From: an uncultured Bacteroidales bacterium
GTDB taxonomy: Bacteria > Bacteroidota > Bacteroidia > Bacteroidales > Paludibacteraceae
Length of the DNA stretch: 49,804 bases
Direction of reading: 5' to 3'
NCBI GenBank assembly: GCA_902799185.1
Contig: CADBZO010000007.1
Location: 68,383-118,186, forward strand
The translations under genes and the position numbers were made by a program. The notes under the pieces were generated by a model. That model searched no databases. It saw only the letters and a list, made by a program, of their open reading frames with translations, and was not told the origin of the DNA. The first letter of the stretch is position 1; each line of letters begins with the position of its first letter. Below, in pieces: positions 16,420 through 23,773 of the stretch.

Positions 16420-17121
16420 TTAGTTGGTATTACATATCCGGCAGGCTTTCTTCGCTCTGGCAAATTCAAAAACTATGCCGAGCGTGAGCATACCCGTCAG
16501 ATCGCAGTTCATCCAGTTCCATCCATTGAGGCTGTGTTTGTTATCCAGCACCCCTTGTCCTTCGATGTTATCCGTGAAATAGATGTTATGCTGCCATGCT
16601 ACGTTCAGCCCGACACGGTCGTGGAATTTCCACTTGAATCCGATACCCAGTGGCACAAAGCCGGTGGCCGCCGGACCTTTCTCCGCCGTGTTGAACATGC
16701 CAACGCCTATCCCCAGAAAGATATAGGGTGTGTAGGGCCGGATACGCTTGTCGTATTTATTGGCAGAGCCGAAGCGGAAGAAGTTGAACTCCGCCATCAC
16801 GTCGATGTTATACAGCCTGTTTTGCCATTTCGTATCGAGTTTCTCTCCTCTTATGGTGAAATCGTTTCCGGCAATACGCTGTCCGGAGAACTTCGCCTGT
16901 ATAGCCCATCGCTTGGTGAACTTATATCGGAAATGGGCACCGTAAGCCTCCCGCACATTCATGAAGATATGCGGCGCCGCATCTCCGACGTAATACCCGC
17001 ATCCCCCCTGCAGACCTATCTCGCAGGTGAAGGGCTGTCCTTGCGTCTGCGCATGAGCACTCATGCTCACGCACGCAGCGAACCATAAAATCAAGCAATA
17101 TATGCGGCTCTTTTTCGTCAT
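16420..17121 (-). CDS. DUF6089 family outer-membrane beta-barrel protein
   Basis: 233 residues. Signal peptide MTKKSRIYCLILWFAACVSM ending SAHAQ; then EIGLQGGCGYYVGDA, alternating strands typical of a small barrel, and a C-terminal LTGMLTLGIVFEFARAKKACR. DUF6089 genes regularly precede uppS-bamA; no function is established. I chose the ATG at 17119-17121. A TTG further upstream (17140-17142) falls inside the -7 box and cannot be in the transcript. Confidence 0.88.
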   Translation of the reverse strand: MTKKSRIYCLILWFAACVSMSAHAQTQGQPFTCEIGLQGGCGYYVGDAAPHIFMNVREAYGAHFRYKFTKRWAIQAKFSGQRIAGNDFTIRGEKLDTKWQNRLYNIDVMAEFNFFRFGSANKYDKRIRPYTPYIFLGIGVGMFNTAEKGPAATGFVPLGIGFKWKFHDRVGLNVAWQHNIYFTDNIEGQGVLDNKHSLNGWNWMNCDLTGMLTLGIVFEFARAKKACRICNTN

Positions 17122-17139
17122 AATTACAAAATAAGCGCG

Positions 17140-17170
17140 CAAAGTTACTGCTTTTTTTCGAAATATGCAA
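17140..17170 (-). promoter_or_regulatory. Promoter of the DUF6089-uppS-bamA operon, conserved 31-bp type
   Basis: -33 TTGCATATTTC, an A7 tract in the spacer, and -7 TAACTTTG followed by CG. TTG to TA is 23 nt. It fixes the start codon choice of the DUF6089 gene. Confidence 0.87.
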
Positions 17171-17195
17171 GAAAAAAAAGAATTTTTTACGTCTT

Positions 17196-18569
17196 TTAGG
17201 CTTTTATGAGCAGTCTAAAGGCGTCAGTGACCTTTTTTACGGCCACTACTTCGATGGAATAGCGTGAAGAGTCCACTTTCTGGTCGGCGGGAATGAGAAT
17301 CCGCCGGAATCCTAATTTCTGTGCTTCAGAGATCCGTTGTTCGATGCGGTTGACGGGGCGTATCTCACCCGCCAGTCCCACCTCTCCGCAGAGGCATGTT
17401 CCGGCATCCAGAGCGATGTCCATGTTACTGCTCAGCACGGCGGCTAAGACAGCCAGGTCGATGGCAGGGTCTTGGACGCGCAGGCCTCCGGCAATATTGA
17501 GGAACACATCTTTTTGCAGCAGTTTGAATCCTACCCGTTTCTCCAGCACCGCCAGCAACATGTTCAGTCTCCGTCCGTCAAAACCGGTGGAGGAACGCTG
17601 CGGCGTGCCATACGCAGCGGAAGAGACGAGTGCCTGCACCTCGATGAGGAAGGGTCTTACGCCTTCTACGGCTGCGGCGATAGCGATGCCTGAGAGTCCT
17701 TCCCGGGCAGTGGAGAGCAGCAATTCCGAGGGGTTGGTAACTTCCCGCAGACCGTTCTGCCGCATCTCATAGATGCCTATCTCGGAGGTGGAGCCGAACC
17801 GGTTTTTCTGCGCGCGTAAGATACGGTACATATACTGCTGGTCTCCCTCGAACTGCAGGACCGTATCGACGATATGCTCCAGCACTTTCGGTCCTGCGAG
17901 GGAGCCCTCTTTGTTGATATGTCCGATGATGATAAAGGGTATATTCCTCGTCTTGGCAAATTCCATGATCCGTGCGGCACATTCGCGCACCTGGGTCAGG
18001 CTGCCGATGGTAGCTTCCGCCGCCTCTGTGCCGATAGTCTGTATGGAGTCGATGACCACGATCTCGGGGTCCAGTTCTTTCACTTGTTCCAAGATACGTT
18101 CCAGTGATGTCTCGGAGCTAATGAACAGGTTCTCTGCGTTTCCGGCAAGTCTCTCCGCCCGAAGTTTGAGCTGGCGTACGGACTCCTCGCCGGAGGCGTA
18201 GAAGGTCTTCCGTTCCCCCTGCTGCATCAGTACCTGGAGTGCCAAGGTGGATTTGCCGATACCCGGTTCGCCGCCGAGGAGCACCAGACTGCCCGGTACC
18301 AATCCGCCTCCCAGCACACGGTTGAACTCCCCGTTGCGCATGTCAAGCCGCATCTCTTCGGTGGCGACGATTTCCTGGAGGCGTTTAGGAAGACCGGCTT
18401 CGCCTGACAGACTGCGTGCGCTGACAGACCGCTTCGCTGACAGACCGCTTCGCTGTAAGACCTCCTCCTCATAAGTGCCCCATTCTCCGCAAACGGGGCA
18501 ACGGCCAAGCATCTGCGGCGCTTTGGCTCCGCAGGAAGAGCAGATATATTGGATGGAAGGCTTGGGCAT
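17196..18569 (-). CDS. radA: DNA repair protein RadA
   Basis: 457 residues. A C4 zinc finger uses C10, C13, C24 and C27. The RecA-like ATPase has GGEPGIGKST (Walker A), the RadA signature KNRFG in AQKNRFGSTSEIG, and a Lon-like C-terminal domain (DVFLNIAGGLRVQDPAIDLAVLAA). RadA is a branch-migration helicase acting with RecA. Odd: between the zinc finger and the ATPase (about residues 37-62) is an insert, LQRSGLSAKRSVSARSLSGE, encoded by tandem GACCGCTTCGCTG-type repeats (18392-18462). Confidence 0.97.
   Translation of the reverse strand: MPKPSIQYICSSCGAKAPQMLGRCPVCGEWGTYEEEVLQRSGLSAKRSVSARSLSGEAGLPKRLQEIVATEEMRLDMRNGEFNRVLGGGLVPGSLVLLGGEPGIGKSTLALQVLMQQGERKTFYASGEESVRQLKLRAERLAGNAENLFISSETSLERILEQVKELDPEIVVIDSIQTIGTEAAEATIGSLTQVRECAARIMEFAKTRNIPFIIIGHINKEGSLAGPKVLEHIVDTVLQFEGDQQYMYRILRAQKNRFGSTSEIGIYEMRQNGLREVTNPSELLLSTAREGLSGIAIAAAVEGVRPFLIEVQALVSSAAYGTPQRSSTGFDGRRLNMLLAVLEKRVGFKLLQKDVFLNIAGGLRVQDPAIDLAVLAAVLSSNMDIALDAGTCLCGEVGLAGEIRPVNRIEQRISEAQKLGFRRILIPADQKVDSSRYSIEVVAVKKVTDAFRLLIKA
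18392..18462. repeat. GC-rich tandem element, family B, in frame in radA
   Basis: Units on the plus strand: GACCGGCTTCGCCTGACA, GACTGCGTGCGCTGACA, GACCGCTTCGCTGACA, GACCGCTTCGCTGTAA. Each has a small inverted repeat (GGCTTCGCC or GCTTCGC). The same units recur at 25021-25094. Confidence 0.85.
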
Positions 18570-18579
18570 GGTGATTGGG

Positions 18580-18614
18580 ACACCCCCCAGCCCCCTCTCA
18601 GAGGGGGAGAAGGG
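18580..18614. repeat. GC-rich palindromic element, family C (intergenic copy)
   Basis: Palindromic core CCCCCTCTCAGAGGGGG between radA and rnz. It resembles the copies at 7679-7710 and 41865-41896 in layout (C-rich arm, short loop, G-rich arm, second G run). Confidence 0.6.
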
Positions 18615-18624
18615 ATTGGTGATT

Positions 18625-19434
18625 TTATAATTCTATTACGTTGTTTTCTTCTGCGAGAACGGTGTTCTCAAATATAGGTTTTGCTTCCTGGAGAAACAGA
18701 TCATGATCCTCCACGCGTGCGGAGTAGTGTCCCAGAATCAGTTTGCCGGCTTTTGCCAGCGAGGCTATTCTCGCCGCGTCGGCGGCAGTGGAATGCTTCA
18801 CCTCTTTGCTGCGTGCAGCCATCGACTCCAGGAATGTGGACTCGTGGTAGAGGGTCTCCACGCCTTCGATGATAGGTACAATCTTCTCGCTGTATTGCGT
18901 GTCGGAGCAGTAGGCGTAGCGCTTTCGCGTGACGTACTCCAAGGAACCGTCTTCATGTTTTACACGGTGCGTCTCTTTGAAGAGGAAACCGCAGGTCGGA
19001 ACGCCGTGTTTGAGAGGGATAGTCTCTACGGAGACTGTTCTGTCCTCGAATATCACCTCATGCTTGCGCGGGTTGATGGGGTGGAAGATGATCTCATACT
19101 GTCGGTCGTTGGCATGGTAGTCCAACAGGGGCGTGAGTAGTTTCTCCAGGTCCGGGTGGGCGTAGATGTGCATGGGCTGGGTGCGTTTGAGCATACCTAA
19201 GGTGGTGAGCAGACCTATGAGTCCGAAGCAATGGTCACCGTGCAGATGGGAGATGAAGATGTTATACAGCCGTCCGGTGTGCACACCCAGGCGCTGCATG
19301 GTCAGCAGCACGCCCTCGCCGCAATCGACGAGGAACGACTTGTCGCTGATCTCCACCAGCTGGCCGGACGGAGAGGTGGTCTTCGTCGGCTTCGCACTTC
19401 CGCAACCTAATATGGTGACTTTTGCTTCGCTCAT
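18625..19434 (-). CDS. rnz: Ribonuclease Z
   Basis: 269-residue metallo-beta-lactamase-fold endonuclease that trims tRNA 3' trailers. The zinc motif SHLHGDH places H63, H65, D67 and H68; the start TILGCGSAKP and the late YHESTF and HYSAR motifs fit RNase Z. It is slightly shorter than the usual 300 or so residues, without internal gaps that I can see. This is relevant here because tRNA-Cys and tRNA-Arg lack encoded CCA and need trimming. It overlaps the DUF4954 stop by 4 bp. Confidence 0.94.
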   Translation of the reverse strand: MSEAKVTILGCGSAKPTKTTSPSGQLVEISDKSFLVDCGEGVLLTMQRLGVHTGRLYNIFISHLHGDHCFGLIGLLTTLGMLKRTQPMHIYAHPDLEKLLTPLLDYHANDRQYEIIFHPINPRKHEVIFEDRTVSVETIPLKHGVPTCGFLFKETHRVKHEDGSLEYVTRKRYAYCSDTQYSEKIVPIIEGVETLYHESTFLESMAARSKEVKHSTAADAARIASLAKAGKLILGHYSARVEDHDLFLQEAKPIFENTVLAEENNVIEL

Positions 19435-21410
19435 AGTTTGTCCAGTTCTGCCAAGATTTTCTCTCCCAAAGCCGTTTTCTTGTCGATATGTTCGAGTACG
19501 GCTTTGACGAAGGAGTTGGACTCGAACGATCCTCTTACTTCCTCAAAATCCGCTGCGGCTTGTTCCCGGTCTCCGTCCGCTCCGAAACCGGTGTGGCTGT
19601 TGAGGTCGAACTCTTTCCGTGCATCATCATAGACCATCCGATCCAGTTTGACGACGGCGTCCCGCCATTCGGTGACGGTCTTCTTGATCTGTTCCAGCGT
19701 CACTTTCTCTACCGGGCATCCCCATACCTGCTCCAGTTTCTCCAGCGCCCAGGTCCATTCGTAGGAGTAATAGTTGGCGTGCATCTGCTCCAGTCTCGTA
19801 CGGATGCCGTCCAGCGTGAGTGCGCCTTTCTCCACGTCGTCCATGAGTGCGCTGACCTCGCTTCTCGGGGCGATGAGTCCTGCCAGATCGACCCAGACGC
19901 CCAATCCGGTTTGGCTGTCGGGACGTAAGGCGGCACGCAGCTCTTCCATGTTCTTCCAACTCTTCTTCTCCAGCCGGCTGATGAGGCTGTTTCCCAGGAA
20001 TTTCTGGATGCCGATGGTGTATAACTCACGTCCGTGGCGGAGCGAGCTGTTGCGGATCTTGCAGTTCTTATAGCCATAGACCTCGGTGTTCTCTCCGCTT
20101 AGGTCTTGCAGTTCGTTCAGCACCTCTCGTCCCTTCCACATCTTCTGTACGGTGTAGGGGCTGAGGAGGTTGAAGTTGATCTGGTCGAGTTTATGGGGAT
20201 CCTTGCGGTTGTCACGTTTGGGCCATTTCTGTGCGTCGCGGATCGTACCTACGGTACGGAGGTTGGCACCGGGGACGAGAAAACTCTCGCTGTTGTTCTC
20301 AATGAGATAGGAGAACGGCAGGTCGGATGTATCGGCGTGGTGGGTATGCCGCCCCATGACGAGGCTGAATGCCCCTATTCTCGACGGCCAGAGCAGATAA
20401 CTGTCGCTGGTGGTTTTTGCTCCGCGCTCGGCGATACCCTGGTGGATAGGACCGAGTTTGTACATGTGGTTGGACTGGTTACTGCCCGAACCGGCGTTGA
20501 GGAACGAGAACATACCCGCTATCAGGAGCGTGCTCTTATGATGGGTCACGGTATATGGCCCGGCGAAGATGGCACATGCCTCTCCGTGCATTCCCTGGCA
20601 GTTGCTGAAGAAGAGACTCTCTCCCGCCGAGTAGTGTTTGTCGAAGATACATCCCTGGCCTACGAAACACTTGTCCACCAGCGTACTGTCGCCTATCTCT
20701 ACGCCCGAAGCAATGATGAAATCGGTACATTTGACGCCGCTGGTGAGGCGTACGGGTGCCGCTTCGTTGGAGTTGATGGTGCCGTTCTTGAGCCTGCTTA
20801 CTCCGCTCAGTTCCGCGTAGTCGCCTATACGTACGTTCTTGATTGAACCGCAGTTGAGGATGCGTACATGGTCTCCTATATAACCGTGATCGGAAGCCTG
20901 CGCATCGGCGTAGGCATCAATCATGCGCTCCACTTCGTGGATCATCTTGGGCCGGTGGCGGTACAGAGTCAGGATATATGCAAGACTGGCGGAGAGCTCA
21001 TTGAAGATAGGAATCTCCCGTCCTCCTCCTTCGTTCATCACCGGCACACGGACGCCGTTTCCGAATTTCGTCCGTCCGTCCACTACGATCGCGTTGACGT
21101 TCTCGATGCAGGTGTTGGAACCGATGTGGTAGTTGGCAATATAGTTGTGGATATTGTACAGGTGTGCATCATCTCCGACCTCGCAGTTATGCAAGGTGGC
21201 GTTATAGATGCCGGAATGGATGGTCAATCCTCCCGGCAGTTCTATCTCGCGGCTGAAGACGCCCAATCGGTTATGCCCCGAGAAATGGGCATTGCGTACG
21301 TATTGGGGAATAAAGGCCAGTGCCACCTCTACCTCCGCCCAATCTTTCGCCGAGCATCCCTGTGCTTCCAGTTGCGCAATTTCTGCGCTCGTCAAGGCCC
21401 GATAGTTCAT
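19431..21410 (-). CDS. DUF4954 family protein
   Basis: 659 residues, start ATG 21408-21410 (MNYRALTSAEIAQLEAQGCS). The central two thirds have short hexapeptide-like turns (e.g. YNATLHNCEVGDDAHLYNIH, SVEIGDSTLVDKCFVGQG) of a left-handed beta-helix, as in sugar-nucleotide acyltransferases. The C-terminal part is helical. DUF4954 is found in Bacteroidota and some spirochaetes with no known function; a sugar-modifying role is only inferred from the fold. It lies between dnaN and rnz in one operon. Confidence 0.85.
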   Translation of the reverse strand: MNYRALTSAEIAQLEAQGCSAKDWAEVEVALAFIPQYVRNAHFSGHNRLGVFSREIELPGGLTIHSGIYNATLHNCEVGDDAHLYNIHNYIANYHIGSNTCIENVNAIVVDGRTKFGNGVRVPVMNEGGGREIPIFNELSASLAYILTLYRHRPKMIHEVERMIDAYADAQASDHGYIGDHVRILNCGSIKNVRIGDYAELSGVSRLKNGTINSNEAAPVRLTSGVKCTDFIIASGVEIGDSTLVDKCFVGQGCIFDKHYSAGESLFFSNCQGMHGEACAIFAGPYTVTHHKSTLLIAGMFSFLNAGSGSNQSNHMYKLGPIHQGIAERGAKTTSDSYLLWPSRIGAFSLVMGRHTHHADTSDLPFSYLIENNSESFLVPGANLRTVGTIRDAQKWPKRDNRKDPHKLDQINFNLLSPYTVQKMWKGREVLNELQDLSGENTEVYGYKNCKIRNSSLRHGRELYTIGIQKFLGNSLISRLEKKSWKNMEELRAALRPDSQTGLGVWVDLAGLIAPRSEVSALMDDVEKGALTLDGIRTRLEQMHANYYSYEWTWALEKLEQVWGCPVEKVTLEQIKKTVTEWRDAVVKLDRMVYDDARKEFDLNSHTGFGADGDREQAAADFEEVRGSFESNSFVKAVLEHIDKKTALGEKILAELDKL

Positions 21411-21438
21411 AGACAATATAACGGTGAACGGTGTGTGA

Positions 21439-22563
21439 TTAATCGTTCAGCAGCATCGGCATGAGCAACATGAGTACGTCTTCGTTCTCCTCGTTCTCAT
21501 TCGGCGTGATCAGTCCTGCGCGTGCGGGGTCCGCCAGTTTGATCTGTACCTCGGTGCTTTCGATAGCGGATAGCAGGTCAATGAGGAACGGCGCTTTGAA
21601 GCCGATAGCCATCGGAGTACCGTTGTAGTCGCAAGCAATCGTCTCCTCCGCGGAGGTGGAGAAATCAATATCCTGTGCAGATATCTTGATTTGGTTCTCG
21701 CTCAACGCCAGACGCAGTTGTGCCGTGCCGTTGTTGGCAAAGACAGCTACGCGTTTGCAAGCGTTGATGATGGTCTGACGGTCCACTGTCACGATATTCT
21801 GGTTCGCCTGCGGGATGACGGCGTTGTAGTTCGGGAACCGGCCTTCAATCTGGCGGCAGACGATGATCGTGCTGCCAAACTCAAAACGTGCGTTCTTTGC
21901 GCCGAAAGTCACTTTCACGTCCTCGTCCGCTTTTGCCAGCAGGTTTTTCAGCAGTCCAGCCGGTTTCTTGGGCAGAATAAAGTTGGCCACAGCGCCGGCC
22001 TGTACGCCCGTGTTGGTGTAGCGTACGAGTCGGTGCGCGTCGGTAGCAACCATCGTCACTTTGTCCTCATTGATATCAAAGAAGATACCGTTCATTACCG
22101 GGCGCAGATCATCGTCGGCCGTGCAGAAGATCGTCTTCTCAATGGCGTTCTGCAATACCCCGGCAGGGATTGTGATCGTACGGGCCTCCGCCTCGGAATC
22201 GGGCATCTCCGGATATTCGTTACCGTTCACGCCGACAAACGAGTACGTACCGTTCTGGCTAACCATGCTGACTGCAAAATTATTCTCGTCAATGGTGAAT
22301 GCCAGCGGCTGCTCGCTGAACTCTCTGAGCGTCTCCAGCAGCAGTTTGGCTGCGGAAGCCACTTTGCCGCTTCCCTCAACGCCCTCTACCTCTACTGCCG
22401 TGCGGATAGTCGTCTCTCCGTCCGAAGCGGTCAGTTTCAACTCGTTGCCTACCAAATCAAACAACACGTCATCCAAGATAGGAAGAGAATTTTTGTTGTT
22501 AATCACGCGGCTTACTGCCTGCAACTGTGAAAAAAGTTTCGAACTCGAAATAGTAAATTTCAT
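21439..22563 (-). CDS. dnaN: DNA polymerase III beta sliding clamp
   Basis: 374-residue processivity clamp with three repeated domains. The start MKFTISSSKLFSQLQAVSRV, the middle AGVLQNAIEKTIFCTADDDL and the C-terminal MAIGFKAPFLIDLLSAI are typical. It ends in VLMLLMPMLLND, an expanded form of the usual clamp ending. It heads the dnaN-DUF4954-rnz-radA operon and is expressed from a promoter that shares its -33 box with murI. The leader holds a duplicated 22-mer (22575-22618). Confidence 0.97.
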   Translation of the reverse strand: MKFTISSSKLFSQLQAVSRVINNKNSLPILDDVLFDLVGNELKLTASDGETTIRTAVEVEGVEGSGKVASAAKLLLETLREFSEQPLAFTIDENNFAVSMVSQNGTYSFVGVNGNEYPEMPDSEAEARTITIPAGVLQNAIEKTIFCTADDDLRPVMNGIFFDINEDKVTMVATDAHRLVRYTNTGVQAGAVANFILPKKPAGLLKNLLAKADEDVKVTFGAKNARFEFGSTIIVCRQIEGRFPNYNAVIPQANQNIVTVDRQTIINACKRVAVFANNGTAQLRLALSENQIKISAQDIDFSTSAEETIACDYNGTPMAIGFKAPFLIDLLSAIESTEVQIKLADPARAGLITPNENEENEDVLMLLMPMLLND

Positions 22564-22574
22564 ATACGTATGTT

Positions 22575-22618
22575 TTTAGTTATTTTTACAATTTTATTTA
22601 GTTATTTTTACAATTCTA
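22575..22618. repeat. Two 22-bp direct repeats in the dnaN leader
   Basis: Two adjacent 22-bp copies differing at one position (ACAATTTTA versus ACAATTCTA at their ends). They fill most of the dnaN 5' UTR. 22 is twice the 11-mer unit seen elsewhere. Confidence 0.85.
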
Positions 22619-22642
22619 TTGTAATCCGTACAATTTAGTGTG

Positions 22643-22673
22643 CAAAGATACATTTTTTTTTGCACATATGCAA
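22643..22673 (-). promoter_or_regulatory. dnaN promoter, conserved 31-bp type
   Basis: -33 TTGCATATGTG, an A9 tract, and -7 TATCTTTG followed by CAC. TTG to TA is 23 nt. Its -33 box overlaps that of the divergent murI promoter. Confidence 0.88.
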
Positions 22674-22690
22674 ATTTTTTTGTACTTTTG
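22660..22690 (+). promoter_or_regulatory. murI promoter, conserved 31-bp type
   Basis: -33 TTGCACATATG, CAAA plus a T7 tract, and -7 TACTTTTG followed by CAGC. TTG to TA is 23 nt. The 14-bp sequence 22660-22673 serves both this and the dnaN promoter. Confidence 0.88.
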
Positions 22691-22699
22691 CAGCAAATT

Positions 22700-23587
22700 A
22701 TGGCGAAAATAGGCATTTTTGACAGCGGCTACGGCGGATTAACCATTCTGGACGCCATCCGTCGGGAGTTACCCGGATATGATTATCTGTATCTGGGGGA
22801 CAACGCGCGTGCGCCTTACGGCACGCACTCTTTCGATGTGATTTACCAATACACGTTGCAGGCTGTCCGGTTTCTTTTTGAGCAAGATTGCGCGCTGGTG
22901 ATCCTGGCCTGCAACACGGCTTCCGCCAAGGCGTTGCGGACAATCCAACAGCAGGACCTGCCGGTCATCAATGCCCGGGGGGCGAAGCGTAATGTGCTCG
23001 GCGTGATACGTCCGACGGTAGAGATGGTGCCGTCTGTTACGAAAAACAACCATGTAGGGATCTTAGCTACCCCCGCAACCGTCAGTTCGGAGAGTTATGT
23101 GCTGGAGCTGGAGAAGATTTATGAGGGATTGCAGACATCCCGGGGCCGGCTGCAGGTGTCACAGCAGGCTTGCCCGTTATGGGTGCCCCTGATCGAGAAC
23201 GGCGAGCATAACACCCCCGGGGCGGATTATTTTGTGGACAAATACCTGCATGAGCTTTTCGCCAGGGACCCGCAGATAGATACGCTGGTGCTGGGGTGTA
23301 CCCACTATCCGTTGCTCCAAGCAAAGATCGAGCAATGGGTACGAAACAGCGCGCAGCATACCCAACGCGGTGTGCAGTGCATCGCGCAGGGTGAGCTGGT
23401 GGCCCGTAGTCTGGCAGATTACCTGATCCGTCATCCGGAGTACCGTTCGCAGCTCTCGCAAGGAGCCACATGCCGGTATCTGACGACCGAGAATGCCGAC
23501 CGTTTCTCGCAATCGGCATCCGTGTTCCTCTCGACCCCAGTTGCCGCAGAGCATGTCCGTTTACCGAACTTTCGGAACAGGTCCTGA
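22700..23587 (+). CDS. murI: Glutamate racemase
   Basis: 295 residues, start ATG 22700-22702, 10 bp after the -7 box, so the longer upstream reading frame is not used. It converts L-Glu to D-Glu for peptidoglycan. Catalytic pair: C71 in ACNTAS and C200 in LGCTHYPLL. D8-S9 in IFDSGYGG and the motif DNARAPYG complete the active site. It is transcribed alone and divergently from dnaN, and ends in a gap with 11-mers and palindromes. Confidence 0.96.
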   Translation: MAKIGIFDSGYGGLTILDAIRRELPGYDYLYLGDNARAPYGTHSFDVIYQYTLQAVRFLFEQDCALVILACNTASAKALRTIQQQDLPVINARGAKRNVLGVIRPTVEMVPSVTKNNHVGILATPATVSSESYVLELEKIYEGLQTSRGRLQVSQQACPLWVPLIENGEHNTPGADYFVDKYLHELFARDPQIDTLVLGCTHYPLLQAKIEQWVRNSAQHTQRGVQCIAQGELVARSLADYLIRHPEYRSQLSQGATCRYLTTENADRFSQSASVFLSTPVAAEHVRLPNFRNRS

Positions 23588-23596
23588 AATAACAGA

Positions 23597-23640
23597 CTTA
23601 TGGCGCACTTATGGCGCACTTATCACGCACTTATCACGCA
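23597..23640. repeat. Four tandem 11-mers after murI
   Basis: CTTATGGCGCA twice, then CTTATCACGCA twice, exactly 11 bp each, 9 bp after the murI stop. Confidence 0.9.
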
Positions 23641-23665
23641 CTAATTTCAGGAAACTAAAGGCTTG

Positions 23666-23693
23666 GTATTATATACATAGTATATAATACTAT
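23666..23693. repeat. Overlapping AT-rich palindromes between converging genes
   Basis: GTATTATATAC and GTATATAATAC form a perfect 11-bp inverted repeat around ATA (23666-23690). A second one, ATAGTAT-ATA-ATACTAT (23677-23693), shares its right arm, so the two hairpins exclude each other. Confidence 0.8.
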
Positions 23694-23773
23694 ATGATGT
23701 GTTGTTTTTAAGAAAAAAACAAAGCGTTTTTCTCCCCATGAAGCGGGAAGCTTCAGTCCGTTTAGAATCAATT

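Noticed and set aside
17122-17142. TTG start extending the DUF6089 protein
   Set aside because: The codon is part of the -7 box, so it would not be transcribed; the signal peptide starts at the ATG at 17121.
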